DNA from: Lachnospiraceae bacterium
GTDB taxonomy: Bacteria; Bacillota; Clostridia; Lachnospirales; Lachnospiraceae
NCBI GenBank assembly: GCA_022792835.1
Contig: JAAWBT010000086.1
Location: 1-53,693 of the forward strand
DNA length: 53,693 nt
Direction of reading: 5' to 3'
The notes below the pieces were generated by a model. It was not told the origin of the DNA and ran no database searches. It worked only from the letters and a program-made list of their open reading frames with translations. The stretch's first letter is position 1. Each line of letters starts with the position of its first letter. Below are positions 1 to 9,043 of the stretch, one piece after another. The position numbers and the translations under genes are program-made.

Positions 1-2
1 AC

Positions 3-104
3 TGGTATTTTCAAGATCAAGTCAAAACAGAGCGAATCGGTAATCTGCACCAGTTCATAAAAAATGGTGCGTCACTTGAAGCTGTTTTGAAATTGGTAGG
101 GTAG
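3..104 (+). CDS. C-terminal tail of an unknown protein (5' end outside window)
   Basis: An open frame enters from the left edge and gives 33 residues beginning WYFQDQVKTERIGNLHQF and ending LKLVG before a TAG stop at 102-104. The residue mix looks like real coding sequence, but the piece is too short to assign to a family. It is followed by AT-rich DNA and the XRE module, so it could be the last gene of an accessory segment or simply the neighbouring chromosomal gene. No function is proposed. Confidence 0.4.
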   Translation, partial: WYFQDQVKTERIGNLHQFIKNGASLEAVLKLVG

Positions 105-208
105 TTTTGTGCAAATTTCTATATTTGCTCATTTATAGCATATAAAATATATAGTTTGATTATGGATTGGGGATGGTTTGTTTTTCAGGTAAAAAATTTG
201 AAAAGGAG

Positions 209-275
209 TGTCATATTTTTTACGAAAAAATATATTGAAAATATGACAAAGAGGAGGTATAATAAATTTGTCATA
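209..275 (+). promoter_or_regulatory. Promoter embedded in repeated TGTCATA operator half-sites
   Basis: A near-consensus sigma-A promoter is visible: -35 TTGAAA (235-240), 17-base spacer, -10 TATAAT (258-263). Around it lie three copies of one half-site. TGTCATATTTT (209-219) and AAAATATGACA (238-248) form a perfect 11-base inverted repeat. TATGACAAA (242-250) and TTTGTCATA (267-275) form a second inverted repeat that brackets the -10. A protein bound here would block RNA polymerase. The XRE protein encoded 20 bases downstream is the obvious candidate autorepressor. Confidence 0.8.
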
Positions 276-296
276 GACAGTAAAGGAGGGTATGCT

Positions 297-632
297 TTGG
301 AACATATGGGGGTGAATATGAGATTAAAGGCTCTCAGGAAGGAAAGCAGGCTTACACAGGAGCAGTTGGCAAAGTATCTGGATGTGGACCAGACCTTGAT
401 TACGAAATTTGAAAATGGCAGCCGAGCGATTAACGTTACGATGGTTGATAAGCTGTGCAGTTTGTTTGGCTGTACGCAAGAATATCTGTTGGGTCAGAGC
501 GAGGAATACATTCCGTTAAATTTCGCTTTTCGCTCCCAGGGAGTTTCCACAGAGGATCTGCAGAGTATTGCAGCGGTCAATAAAATTGTGATGAATTTAC
601 GTTGTATGAATGAACTGATTGGAGGCGAATGA
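297..632 (+). CDS. XRE-family helix-turn-helix repressor
   Basis: This 111-residue protein has an HTH_3/XRE domain near the N-terminus (RLTQEQLAKYLDVDQTLITKFENG). It probably represses its own promoter through the TGTCATA half-sites. I chose the TTG start at 297 because AAGGAGGG sits at 283-290, six bases upstream; in-frame ATGs at 306 and 318 are alternatives. A longer reading from 156 would run through the promoter and is unlikely. It is followed one base later by an ImmA/IrrE metallopeptidase, the partner that typically cleaves or inactivates such repressors under stress. Confidence 0.85.
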   Translation: MEHMGVNMRLKALRKESRLTQEQLAKYLDVDQTLITKFENGSRAINVTMVDKLCSLFGCTQEYLLGQSEEYIPLNFAFRSQGVSTEDLQSIAAVNKIVMNLRCMNELIGGE

Positions 633-633
633 T

Positions 634-1386
634 ATGAGGTCAGCGCAGGAACTGAATTCATTGGCTTTAAAAACAAGACGGGTCTGGGGAGAAGACGCAT
701 ATTCGCCGGTGGATATTTTTGCTGTTGTCAATGGCTGGAAGGATAAAAAAATAACAGTGGTCAAGTACCCTTTGTCATCCAGGATAAGCGGGATGTGTAC
801 AAAAGAGGCGGAGGATCTTGTGATCTGTATCAATGCAGCAACTTCGTATGGGAGGCAGCGGTTTACGCTGGCCCACGAACTGTATCATATCTTGTATGAA
901 GAAAATATACAGAGAGTCATATGTGATATGAGTATGGATTATGACAAGCCTGTTTCCGAAAAAGAAGCAGATATGTTCGCCGGGTATCTGCTGATGCCTT
1001 ACGATGCGCTTTTTCGATATTCCGACCAAGTTAAAAGCTGGGATTTAAACCATGTGATTGATGCAGAGCAGTTTTTTCAGATCAGCCATATGGCAATGCT
1101 GTTCCGGCTTGAGAGGGACGGGTTTATCAGCTCACAGACAGCGGCGGCATTGAAAGATGTGACTGTGTCAAAAGAGGCGGCGAGACTTGGATATGGAAAA
1201 GAGCTTTATATGCCGTTGCCTGCAGGAAGACAATATTTTACAACAGGAGAGTACATTCGTAAAGTGGAGCTTCTGGCTGAAAGCGGACGAATATCGAACG
1301 GGAAGAGGGAGGAATTTCTGATGGATGCCTTCAGAGCGGATATTGTATATAATCTGGACGAGGAAGAGGGGAATTTGAATGACTGA
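634..1386 (+). CDS. ImmA/IrrE-family zinc metallopeptidase
   Basis: This 250-residue protein carries the zinc-binding HExxH-type motif as HELYH (residues 81-85, within FTLAHELYHILYEE). A downstream acidic stretch (KEADMFAGYLLMP) supplies the usual third ligand region of the M78/COG2856 family. Family members cleave or derepress a cognate XRE repressor: ImmA acts on ImmR of ICEBs1, IrrE on DdrO. The ATG at 634 has GGAGGC seven bases upstream and lies one base after the XRE stop, so the two are translationally coupled. Its 3' end overlaps the next gene by 8 bases. Confidence 0.88.
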   Translation: MRSAQELNSLALKTRRVWGEDAYSPVDIFAVVNGWKDKKITVVKYPLSSRISGMCTKEAEDLVICINAATSYGRQRFTLAHELYHILYEENIQRVICDMSMDYDKPVSEKEADMFAGYLLMPYDALFRYSDQVKSWDLNHVIDAEQFFQISHMAMLFRLERDGFISSQTAAALKDVTVSKEAARLGYGKELYMPLPAGRQYFTTGEYIRKVELLAESGRISNGKREEFLMDAFRADIVYNLDEEEGNLND

Positions 1387-1912
1387 TGATACGTTTTTTG
1401 ACACGGATTGTTTGTCAGCTTTTCTATGGATTAATGATACGGATATTCTGCAGGCTTTATATCGGGGAAAAATAGTTTTGCCGGACCCGGTATATCAGGA
1501 ATTGTCGAACCCCTGTATACCGCATATAAAAAAGCGGGTAGACGGGTTGCTCCGTGACGGAACGGCTTTGATACAGCAGATCAATATCGGTACGGAGGAA
1601 TATAAACTGTATGATTCTTTAGTGAAGGGACTTGACGGACAAAAGAGGATAGGCCGCGGTGAGGCGGCGGGAATAGCGCTTGCAAAGACCAGAAACGGCA
1701 TTCTTGCAAGTAATAATTACCGGGATATTCTTCCATATATAAAGAAATATGGGATAAGACATATAGACACTGGCTCTATTTTGAAAGAAGCGCTGAGAAA
1801 AAAGCTGATTACAGAACCAGAGGGCAATGTAATCTGGCAAAAAATGCTGGATAAAAACAGAAAACTTCCGGCAGACACTTTTTCTGAATATCTAAACGGC
1901 ATTCCACTCTAA
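1379..1912 (+). CDS. PIN-like domain protein, candidate toxin or RNase of the module
   Basis: This 177-residue protein overlaps the metallopeptidase by 8 bases. It shows the spaced acidic pattern of PIN nucleases: FFDTDCLSAFL (D8, D10), E41 in VYQELSNP, and E95 in GRGEAAGIALA. The last acidic position is SNNYRD (residues 111-116), where many PIN proteins have D, so the active site may be altered. The C-terminal GSILKEALRKKLIT segment resembles DUF3368-type PIN proteins. PIN domains are Mg-dependent RNases common in toxin-antitoxin pairs. Toxicity is an inference. Confidence 0.7.
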   Translation: MTDDTFFDTDCLSAFLWINDTDILQALYRGKIVLPDPVYQELSNPCIPHIKKRVDGLLRDGTALIQQINIGTEEYKLYDSLVKGLDGQKRIGRGEAAGIALAKTRNGILASNNYRDILPYIKKYGIRHIDTGSILKEALRKKLITEPEGNVIWQKMLDKNRKLPADTFSEYLNGIPL

Positions 1913-2110
1913 TTTTGCTGCATACGGTGAATAGTCTAGGTGTGGTGAAATCATATTATAACCCCAAAGAATAGTAAACATGCAAAATCCGTATTTCAAT
2001 TATAATGGAGAGGATGGTATAATGGGCTGCAGAATAGAAAAGGCAGGGGAAGGGGCTGGTTTGGCCGGTTTCTCCGGGCCTTCGAGCACTTTAAACAGGA
2101 GGATCAATCT
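1913..2110 (+). other. Non-coding stretch before leuCD
   Basis: No gene is seen. Two TATAAT hexamers (2001-2006 and 2018-2023) could be -10 elements but neither has a convincing -35 at proper spacing. A GC-rich hairpin-like stretch follows (GGCCGG...CCGGGCC, about 2062-2079), then AGGAGG before leuC. There is no recognisable T-box, although leucine genes in this group are often controlled that way. Confidence 0.4.
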
Positions 2111-3379
2111 ATGGGAATGACAATGACGCAGAAGATTCTGGCGGCCCACGCGCACCTTGCGTCTGTGGAGGCCGGGCAGCTTATCGAGGCGGATTTGGAT
2201 CTGGTTTTAGGCAACGACATTACTTCCCCGGTGGCGATTCATGAGATGGACGGGAAGATGAAGGACAGTTCTGTGTTTGATAAGGACAAGATTGCACTTG
2301 TCATGGATCATTTTGTCCCCAACAAGGACATCAAGTCAGCAGAGCACTGCAAATGCGTGAGGGAGTTTGCCGCAAGGCATGAGATCACCAATTTCTTCGA
2401 TGTGGGAGAGATGGGGATTGAACATGCCCTGCTTCCGGAAAAAGGCCTGGTGGTGGCTGGGGATGTGGTGATCGGCGCGGACTCCCATACCTGTACCTAC
2501 GGCGCACTGGGAGCCTTTTCCACAGGAGTTGGAAGCACGGACATGGCAGCAGGCATGGCTACGGGCAAAGCCTGGTTCAAGGTGCCCCAGGCCATTAAGA
2601 TCGAACTTACAGGAAAGCCTCAAAAATGGGTCAGCGGCAAGGACGTGATCCTACACATCATCGGTATGATCGGCGTGGACGGGGCCCTCTACCAGTCCAT
2701 GGAATTTACCGGGGACGGAGTCGCGGAGCTTTCCATGGACGATAGGTTCACCATTGCCAACATGGCCATTGAGGCTGGAGGCAAGAATGGGATTTTTCCG
2801 GTGGATGAGAAGGCTGAGGCCTACATGAAAGAACATTCCATGCGTCCATTCAAGGCATATGAGGCGGATGAGGATGCAGAGTATGCCCGTGTAATTCGAC
2901 TGGATCTTTCCAGTATCCGGCCGACAGTGGCTTTTCCCCATCTGCCGGAAAATACCAGAAGCATTGACGAGGCCGGGGAGGTGTCCATTGACCAGGTGGT
3001 CATCGGCTCCTGCACCAACGGCCGTATGGACGATCTGCGGGTGGCGGCAGAGATCCTTAAGGGACGGAAGGTAAAAAAAGGCGTCCGCGCCATCGTGATT
3101 CCAGCTACCCAGAAAATTTATCTGCAGGCCATGGAGGAGGGGCTTTTGAAGATTTTCATCGAGGCCGGAGCCATTGTGAGCACACCCACCTGCGGTCCTT
3201 GTCTGGGCGGTTATATGGGAGTGCTGGCAGAAGGCGAGCGGTGTGTGTCCACCACCAACCGGAATTTTGTGGGCCGCATGGGCCATGTGGCTTCAGAGGT
3301 TTATCTGGCAAGCCCCGCTGTGGCGGCGGCCAGCGCCGTGACCGGAAAAATCTCTGGGCCGGAAGAACTGGGAATGTAA
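2111..3379 (+). CDS. leuC: 3-isopropylmalate dehydratase, large subunit
   Basis: LeuC isomerises 2-isopropylmalate to 3-isopropylmalate in leucine synthesis, as a heterodimer with LeuD. The 422-residue protein has the three cysteines that bind the catalytic [4Fe-4S] cluster: C301 (GSCTNGR) and C361/C364 ([10 protein letters not shown]). It also has the substrate region [15 protein letters not shown]. The length fits the short, archaeal-type LeuC/homoaconitase branch. The start has AGGAGG at 2098-2103. LeuD follows 12 bases later. LeuA and LeuB are not in the window. A homoaconitase role cannot be excluded from sequence alone, but synteny favours leucine synthesis. Confidence 0.92.
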   Translation: MGMTMTQKILAAHAHLASVEAGQLIEADLDLVLGNDITSPVAIHEMDGKMKDSSVFDKDKIALVMDHFVPNKDIKSAEHCKCVREFAARHEITNFFDVGEMGIEHALLPEKGLVVAGDVVIGADSHTCTYGALGAFSTGVGSTDMAAGMATGKAWFKVPQAIKIELTGKPQKWVSGKDVILHIIGMIGVDGALYQSMEFTGDGVAELSMDDRFTIANMAIEAGGKNGIFPVDEKAEAYMKEHSMRPFKAYEADEDAEYARVIRLDLSSIRPTVAFPHLPENTRSIDEAGEVSIDQVVIGSCTNGRMDDLRVAAEILKGRKVKKGVRAIVIPATQKIYLQAMEEGLLKIFIEAGAIVSTPTCGPCLGGYMGVLAEGERCVSTTNRNFVGRMGHVASEVYLASPAVAAASAVTGKISGPEELGM

Positions 3380-3391
3380 AAGGAGGGTGTT

Positions 3392-3889
3392 ATGAGAGCA
3401 CAGGGAACAGTTTTTAAATATGGAGACAATGTAGATACGGACGTCATTATCCCGGCGAGATATTTAAATTCCTCCGACCCGGCGGAGCTGGCGACCCACT
3501 GCATGGAAGATATTGACAAAGATTTTGTGAAGAAGGTGGAAAAGGGAGACATCATTGTGGCCTCAAAGAATTTTGGCTGTGGCTCTTCCAGGGAACATGC
3601 CCCCATTTCCATCAAAGCGGCAGGGGTGAGCTGTGTGATCGCGGAGACTTTCGCAAGGATTTTTTACCGGAACGCCATCAATATCGGCCTTCCCATCATT
3701 GAATGTCCGGAGGCGTCAAAGGGGATTGAGGCGGGGGATGAGGTAGAGATTGATTTCGACAGCGGAATGATCTATAATAAGACCAGAAACACCCAGTTCA
3801 AAGGTCAGGCTTTTCCGGAATTTATGCAGAAAATCATTGCGGCGGAAGGCTTAATGAATTACATCAACGAGACAAAAAAACAGGCATAA
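3392..3889 (+). CDS. leuD: 3-isopropylmalate dehydratase, small subunit
   Basis: LeuD is the swivelling small subunit that completes the isopropylmalate isomerase active site. The 165-residue protein is the short archaeal/clostridial type. It starts with the typical [15 protein letters not shown] and contains [12 protein letters not shown], the conserved substrate-binding segment. AAAGGAGG lies just upstream of the ATG. It pairs with the short-form LeuC directly upstream and is followed by a GC-rich terminator-like hairpin, so leuCD probably forms a two-gene transcript. Confidence 0.92.
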   Translation: MRAQGTVFKYGDNVDTDVIIPARYLNSSDPAELATHCMEDIDKDFVKKVEKGDIIVASKNFGCGSSREHAPISIKAAGVSCVIAETFARIFYRNAINIGLPIIECPEASKGIEAGDEVEIDFDSGMIYNKTRNTQFKGQAFPEFMQKIIAAEGLMNYINETKKQA

Positions 3890-3896
3890 AGCTGGC

Positions 3897-3920
3897 GCCC
3901 GCGGTTCTCCGCGGGCGTCT
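3897..3920 (+). terminator. Terminator-like hairpin after leuD
   Basis: GCCCGCGG (3897-3904) pairs with CCGCGGGC (3909-3916) across a TTCT loop. The following GTCTTT is a short U-tract, so termination may be leaky. Confidence 0.6.
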
Positions 3921-3996
3921 TTAGGAGTGAAGGCGGAAAAAGGAACGGCGAGGCCAAAACGACAAAATGCGCCTGCAGTTCATAGGAAAACCGGGG

Positions 3997-4025
3997 GTGA
4001 CAAATGGAAACCTCTGTGTTATGAT
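3997..4025 (+). promoter_or_regulatory. Predicted thrC promoter
   Basis: -35 GTGACA (3997-4002), 17-base spacer, -10 TATGAT (4020-4025). It lies 55 bases before the thrC ATG and downstream of the leuD hairpin. Confidence 0.65.
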
Positions 4026-4080
4026 AAATTTTAGTGTAAAAACCGCTTTTTTCGGCAGGAAAAACAGAGAGGAAAATTTT

Positions 4081-5571
4081 ATGAGTGAATTATTATATGG
4101 AAGCACAAGAGGAAAGGGAGGAAAGGTAACATCGTCCCAGGCCATATTGAAAGGGCTGGCAGAAGACGGCGGGCTGTTTGTGCCGGACCGCATCCCGATG
4201 CTGCCCATGAGTATGAAAGAGCTGTCCGGCCTTTCTTATCAAGAGACGGCTCTGGCAGTTATGAAGGAGTTTTTGACGGATTTTACGGAAGAGGAGCTTC
4301 GGGCCTGCATTGACGGGGCCTATGACGATAAGTTTGATACAAAAGAGATTGCTCCTTTGAAGGAGGCAGACGGAGCCTACTACCTGGAATTGTTCCATGG
4401 TCCTACCATTGCCTTTAAAGATATGGCTTTGTCTATTCTTCCCTATTTGATGGTGACAGCAGCGAAAAAGAATCAGATTAAAAATGAGATTGTGATTTTG
4501 ACAGCCACCTCCGGCGACACCGGAAAGGCAGCTCTGGCGGGGTTTGCCGATGTGCCGGGGACGAAGATTATTGTGTTTTATCCTAAGGATGGCGTGAGCC
4601 CCATCCAGAAAAAGCAGATGGTGACCCAGAAAGGGGCAAACACCTTTGTGGTGGGGATCCATGGGAATTTTGACGATGCCCAGAGCGGCGTCAAGGCCAT
4701 GTTCGGCGATGAGGAACTGAGGAAAGAACTTGACGATCACGGTTATCAGTTCTCCTCTGCCAATTCCATCAATATCGGCCGCCTTGTGCCTCAGGTGGTT
4801 TACTACGTATATGCCTACGGGCAGCTTTTGAAAGACGGTGTGATCAGAGACGGTGAGGAGATCAATGTGACGGTGCCCACCGGAAACTTTGGAAATATAT
4901 TGGCGGCCTATTATGCGAAACTTGCGGGAGTGCCCATTGGCAAACTGATTTGTGCCTCCAATGAAAATAAGGTACTGTTTGATTTCTTCCAGACAGGCGC
5001 TTATGACAGGAACAGGGAGTTCATTTTGACCAGTTCCCCCTCCATGGACATTCTGATCTCCAGCAATCTGGAACGGTTGGTTTACAAGATCGCGGGGAGT
5101 GATGCAGGAGAAAATGGAGCGCTGATGAAAGCTCTTGCCGAGACAGGACGCTATGAGATCACCGCAGCCATGCGGGAGGCGCTCTCAGATTTCACCGGCG
5201 GCTTTGCGGGTGAGAAGGAGACGGCGGCGGAGATCAAAGCAGTTTATGATCGGACAGGTTATGTCCTTGACACACATACGGCGGTGGCGTCTTTTGTGGG
5301 CAGGAATTATCGGGAGACGACAACGGATGACAAAAAGATGGTGATCGCTTCCACGGCAAGTCCATATAAATTTACCAGGAGTGTCATGGAGGCCATTGAT
5401 GAGAAATATGATGGAATGGAGGATTTTGCACTGGCGGATAAATTGGCGGAGCTTTCCGGTGTGCCGGTCCCTGCCGCTGTGGAAGAGATCCGCACGGCTG
5501 AGGTGCTTCACAGGACGGTCTGCGAGGCAGGAGAAATGAAAAATGTTGTAAAAACCTTTCTTAAAATTTAA
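4081..5571 (+). CDS. thrC: Threonine synthase
   Basis: ThrC converts O-phosphohomoserine to threonine and phosphate with pyridoxal phosphate. The 496-residue protein begins with the typical YGSTRGKGG N-terminus and has the PLP lysine K113 in HGPTIAFKDMAL. It also has the phosphate-binding ATSGDTGKAAL loop. The length fits the long fungal/E. coli-like class. I chose the ATG at 4081, with GAGAGG shortly upstream, over a 38-codon extension to 3967 that would run through the predicted promoter. It appears monocistronic; no other threonine gene is nearby. Confidence 0.93.
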   Translation: MSELLYGSTRGKGGKVTSSQAILKGLAEDGGLFVPDRIPMLPMSMKELSGLSYQETALAVMKEFLTDFTEEELRACIDGAYDDKFDTKEIAPLKEADGAYYLELFHGPTIAFKDMALSILPYLMVTAAKKNQIKNEIVILTATSGDTGKAALAGFADVPGTKIIVFYPKDGVSPIQKKQMVTQKGANTFVVGIHGNFDDAQSGVKAMFGDEELRKELDDHGYQFSSANSINIGRLVPQVVYYVYAYGQLLKDGVIRDGEEINVTVPTGNFGNILAAYYAKLAGVPIGKLICASNENKVLFDFFQTGAYDRNREFILTSSPSMDILISSNLERLVYKIAGSDAGENGALMKALAETGRYEITAAMREALSDFTGGFAGEKETAAEIKAVYDRTGYVLDTHTAVASFVGRNYRETTTDDKKMVIASTASPYKFTRSVMEAIDEKYDGMEDFALADKLAELSGVPVPAAVEEIRTAEVLHRTVCEAGEMKNVVKTFLKI

Positions 5572-5726
5572 AGAAGTAAGAAAATTGTCATAATTTGTTA
5601 AGGCCATCTTTAAAAATATGTGTTATGGTAATGAGAGTTACTTACCGTCACTCGACGAGAGGACCGCGGCATGTGTGTCTTTGTCAAGGGGCGGTATGAA
5701 ATATTAAGATAAAAGAGGTTGGAATC

Positions 5727-7694
5727 ATGGCGCAGGAGGAAAGGAACGAGAAAAGGCCGGAAAATTTTCGGCTTTCCCACAGGTCCAGAAACAGAATAAC
5801 TTCCGCAAACAGCCAGAACCATGTAGAGCGGCGCACAGTGAGTGAAGTGCCGGGAGCGGGGAGAAGAGTAGATTCGGAGGGGAGACAGGCAGGAGGCCGA
5901 CAGACAGCGGCGGGCCAGCAGACCATGCACAGACAGCAGATGGCGCCAGCAGGCCAAAGGCCGGCAGGAGGCCGGCAGACAGCGGCGGGCCAGCAGACCA
6001 TACAAAGGCGGCAGACGGCGGCAACAGGCCAAAGGCCGGCAGGAAGGCAGCAGGCGGCAAGCCAAAGGCCCGCCGGGGATCCGCAGGCAGCAGGTGCAGG
6101 CCGGCAGACTGCTGGAAAGACGCAGAGCCGAAGAGCCAGTTCCGAGGCGCGCTGGGCCCGCTGGGAAGAAGAAAAGTACCGCAGGCAGAAGGCTGAGCAG
6201 GAACAGCAGCAGAGACGGACAAGGATCATAATCATAACTTTGGCGGCGGCAGTGGCCGTGCTGGCAGTGGCGCTGGTCCTCTGGCTGGTCTTTGGCAGAG
6301 AGAAAGCTCCCAGTGAGCCGGTGGCAGCGACTCAGGAATCCCAGACCAAAGGAGTATCACAGACGGATAAGAAGCTCTCGGATGCAGATTTTTCCTTCAC
6401 AGTTCCTGTGGAGAAACAGGAAGTCGGAACGCCCGGGGAAGCGAAGGAGCTGGCCGATTACGAGGGCTACGCGGTCCGCTATCCGACCATTGGAAATGAA
6501 ACCATAGACGGCGCCATTTCTAAACGGGTGGATGATATGGTTTCCGTATTCAAAAGGCAGGTCCAGGAGATGCGGACTGACGGGCGGACCAGGATGACCA
6601 TGGCCGCGGATTATGAGTCTTATCAGACAGGAGAAGCCCTGATTTCTGTCAAGTTCAATATCCACAAAGAGCTTCCTCAGGCAGATCAGGCCGGAGACAG
6701 TATAGAGACTTATACGTATCAGATGTCCGACGGGGCAGAGCTTAGTCTTTCCAATGTGCTGACGGAAGGGTATCTGGAACTCTTATCAGGAAAGACAAAG
6801 GAGTTTGCCCAGGCACAGGGAGGAACTCTGAGGGCAGGTGCAGCGGAAGCAGTTGATACGAATTTTAAGTGTTACACTTGGAATGAGGATGGGCTGACCT
6901 TGTACTTCCCCGGCGGAACCTTGATTGACGGAGTGTCGGAGGTGCTTTCCTTTACAATTCCCATGGAGGAGCTTTCCGGTTATCTTACCATGGATCTGAC
7001 TGGAAACGGCCAGGCGGCCCAGGCGCCTGTATCCGGGAATGTGGATCCGTCGAAGCCTATGGTATGCCTGACCTTTGACGACGGGCCGAAGGCATCGACA
7101 ACGGGAGAGCTTCTGGATATTCTGGAAGAAAACGATGCCAGGGCGACCTTTTTCGTAGTTGGAGACGCACTGAAAGGAAGCAGTGCCGAGGAGCTGATCC
7201 GCCGGGAGCTTGCGCTTGGATGTCAGGTGGGAAACCATACTGCAAACCATAAAAATTTCAGGAAGATCACCGATGAAGAGATTGAAAGTCAGATTGAGGG
7301 GGTCAATGATATCCTGAAAGGATGGGGCCTTCCGGCCACCAGCACAGTGCGGCCTCCCTACGGCGGATGGGATAACCATGTGCGGGATGTGGTCAAATAC
7401 CCGATGGCCCGCTGGAATGTGGATACGCTGGACTGGGAGACCAAAGATCCGGAGGCCACGATCCAGTGCGTGCTCTACGACGAGGTGAAGAAAGCGGCTG
7501 ACGGCGACATTATTCTGATGCATGACATTCATCCGGAGACCATTGAGGCCTGCCGGACCATTATTCCGGAACTGAAAGCCAGGGGCTTTCAGCTTGTGAC
7601 CATGGAGGAGATGTTTGCGGCCAAGGGAATTTCCTATGAGGCCGGAAAGGTGTATTACTCCAGCGGAGATATCCGGACAGATTTCGGAGAATAA
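5727..7694 (+). CDS. Membrane-anchored polysaccharide deacetylase with repetitive N-terminal tail
   Basis: This 655-residue protein has three parts. Residues 1-165 are basic and Gln/Arg/Ala-rich with an internal repeat (GGRQTAAGQQT twice) and should be cytoplasmic. Residues about 167-189 form one membrane helix. The rest is extracellular: a domain resembling RsiV/DUF3298-type folds (about 215-430), then a NodB deacetylase domain. NodB motifs are all visible: TFDDGP (449-454), the NHTANH metal histidines, RPPYGG, DTLDWE and LMHDIH. It probably deacetylates peptidoglycan N-acetylglucosamine or another wall glycan. The start has AGAGG upstream. A perfect hairpin terminator follows. Confidence 0.88.
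   Translation: MAQEERNEKRPENFRLSHRSRNRITSANSQNHVERRTVSEVPGAGRRVDSEGRQAGGRQTAAGQQTMHRQQMAPAGQRPAGGRQTAAGQQTIQRRQTAATGQRPAGRQQAASQRPAGDPQAAGAGRQTAGKTQSRRASSEARWARWEEEKYRRQKAEQEQQQRRTRIIIITLAAAVAVLAVALVLWLVFGREKAPSEPVAATQESQTKGVSQTDKKLSDADFSFTVPVEKQEVGTPGEAKELADYEGYAVRYPTIGNETIDGAISKRVDDMVSVFKRQVQEMRTDGRTRMTMAADYESYQTGEALISVKFNIHKELPQADQAGDSIETYTYQMSDGAELSLSNVLTEGYLELLSGKTKEFAQAQGGTLRAGAAEAVDTNFKCYTWNEDGLTLYFPGGTLIDGVSEVLSFTIPMEELSGYLTMDLTGNGQAAQAPVSGNVDPSKPMVCLTFDDGPKASTTGELLDILEENDARATFFVVGDALKGSSAEELIRRELALGCQVGNHTANHKNFRKITDEEIESQIEGVNDILKGWGLPATSTVRPPYGGWDNHVRDVVKYPMARWNVDTLDWETKDPEATIQCVLYDEVKKAADGDIILMHDIHPETIEACRTIIPELKARGFQLVTMEEMFAAKGISYEAGKVYYSSGDIRTDFGE
5888..6001 (+). repeat. In-gene direct repeat (two 39-base copies, 75-base period)
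   Basis: Bases 5888-5926 and 5963-6001 are nearly identical, differing by one base at GGCCGA/GGCCGG. They encode the repeated RQAGGRQTAAGQQT-like tail of the deacetylase. A partial third copy follows to about 6060. Such in-frame repeats can vary in number between strains by slippage. Confidence 0.75.
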
Positions 7695-7739
7695 AAAATT
7701 CCGCCTGTGCGGCAGATAAAATCGCACAGGCGGAATTTT
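7695..7739. terminator. Bidirectional terminator between convergent genes
   Basis: A perfect 17-base stem (7695-7711 with 7723-7739) closed by an 11-base loop, with A-tract on one side and T-tract on the other. It serves the deacetylase on the plus strand and the aldo/keto reductase on the minus strand. Confidence 0.9.
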
Positions 7740-7761
7740 TGTTCTAAAAGGATTCTGGAGT

Positions 7762-8910
7762 CTATTTGCCGAAAAGTTTTGCCGCCTTTTCCATGTTTTC
7801 CATGACAGGGACCTGGAAGGGGCAGCGGGCCTCGCAGGAACCGCACTGAATACATTCCGAGGCCGTATGGGAAAGCACGGCATAATGTTCTCTGACAGTT
7901 TCCGGGATCTCCCCCTGGGCCAGAGACAGATTCAGGAATTTGGTGACAGAGGCCACGTCGATGTCCTTGGGACAGGGAGCGCAGTGGCCGCAGTACATAC
8001 AGTGGCCCTTCCAGCTTATTTTGGGGAAGGAGGAGAATGACTCTGCATAGTCTTTTTCTTCATCAGAAGCGTTTTCATAGGCAAGACTGAGCCTTAACTC
8101 CTCAAGGCTTCTGGCGCCGGACATGACGGAAGCCACCCCAGGGCGGCTCAACGCATAATGAAGGCACTGATAAAGGGTCAGAGCCTTTCCTGCGGGGGAC
8201 AGCTCCTCATTTAGCAGATCGCCGCCGCCAAAGGCTTTCATGACAGTAATCCCAACGCCAAGCCGCTGGCAGGTTTCATACAATTCCTGGCGGAGCGGTT
8301 CCATATTGACCAGAGGCTTTTCGTAGCTTTTTTCATCCCAGAGAAGTTCCAGGTTTTCGTTTGCGGGCTGCAGGTCATAACAGGGATTGATGCTGAAGAG
8401 AAGCACGTCGATGAGTCCCGTATGTACAGCTGCCAGGGCAGCCTCCGGGTTGTGGCTGGAGAGGCCGATGGCCTTGATGGTTCCGGCTTTTTTAAGTTCC
8501 AGCGCATACTCCATGACCGGGCCGTTTTTGACGGACTCCCATTCAGACACAGAGTCCACATAATGGATCATACCAATATCTAGGTAATCTGTGTCCAGGC
8601 GGTGAAGCAGGTCATGGAAGCTTTCCTTCACATCTGTTATTCTGCGGCTGCGCTCATATTGTCCGTTTTTCCAGACAGTACACAGATGTCCCTCCAGGAC
8701 AAATTTTTCCCGGCGGCCTTTTAGCGCCTTTCCCAACGCGGAACGCATATCCGGATTGGGGGAGTACAGATCAATGCAGTTGGCGCCGCCCTCTTCCATC
8801 AAGTCGATAAACTGTTTCACGGTCTCATCGGACTTTTCCAGAAAGCCTTCGCATCCAACGCCAATCTCACCGACCAGAATGCCGGTGCGGCCAAGCGCGC
8901 GTAAGTTCAT
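7762..8910 (-). CDS. Aldo/keto reductase with C-terminal ferredoxin-like domain
   Basis: This 382-residue protein has an aldo/keto reductase barrel at residues 1-300, including GANCIDLYS, DYLDIGMIHYVDS and IKAIGLSSHNP. A C-terminal domain holds two [4Fe-4S] motifs: C304/C307/C310/C313 (CMYCGHCAPCP) and C353/C356/C359/C363 (CIQCGSCEARCP). The architecture is common in anaerobes; the substrate is usually unknown. I took the ATG at 8910 because GAGGAGG lies eight bases upstream. The first cysteine motif is tighter (CxxCxxCxxC) than the second, which is CxxCxxCxxxC. It is a single gene ending at a shared terminator. Confidence 0.88.
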   Translation of the reverse strand: MNLRALGRTGILVGEIGVGCEGFLEKSDETVKQFIDLMEEGGANCIDLYSPNPDMRSALGKALKGRREKFVLEGHLCTVWKNGQYERSRRITDVKESFHDLLHRLDTDYLDIGMIHYVDSVSEWESVKNGPVMEYALELKKAGTIKAIGLSSHNPEAALAAVHTGLIDVLLFSINPCYDLQPANENLELLWDEKSYEKPLVNMEPLRQELYETCQRLGVGITVMKAFGGGDLLNEELSPAGKALTLYQCLHYALSRPGVASVMSGARSLEELRLSLAYENASDEEKDYAESFSSFPKISWKGHCMYCGHCAPCPKDIDVASVTKFLNLSLAQGEIPETVREHYAVLSHTASECIQCGSCEARCPFQVPVMENMEKAAKLFGK

Positions 8911-9043
8911 GGTAAATACCTCCTCAGGTGATAGGTTTGCAGTCAATAGATGTCTTTGCCTATTATACAGGAAAAGAAAGGAAAAGGAAAGCTGTGGGGC
9001 CAGGGCGTTCCATAATCAAAAAGTAAGGGCCTTCCAGAGCAAT

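Noticed and set aside
3967-4080. A longer N-terminus for threonine synthase
   Set aside because: The extra 38 codons run through the predicted promoter and have no homologous look. The ATG at 4081 gives the normal family start.
5684-6235. Overlapping minus-strand frames opposite the deacetylase tail
   Set aside because: They are Pro/Ala/Cys-rich mirrors of the plus-strand repeat region with no ribosome binding site.
6786-7883. A 365-codon minus-strand frame opposite the deacetylase gene
   Set aside because: It crosses the bidirectional terminator and the end of the reductase gene, and its product matches no family. The deacetylase motifs prove the plus strand.
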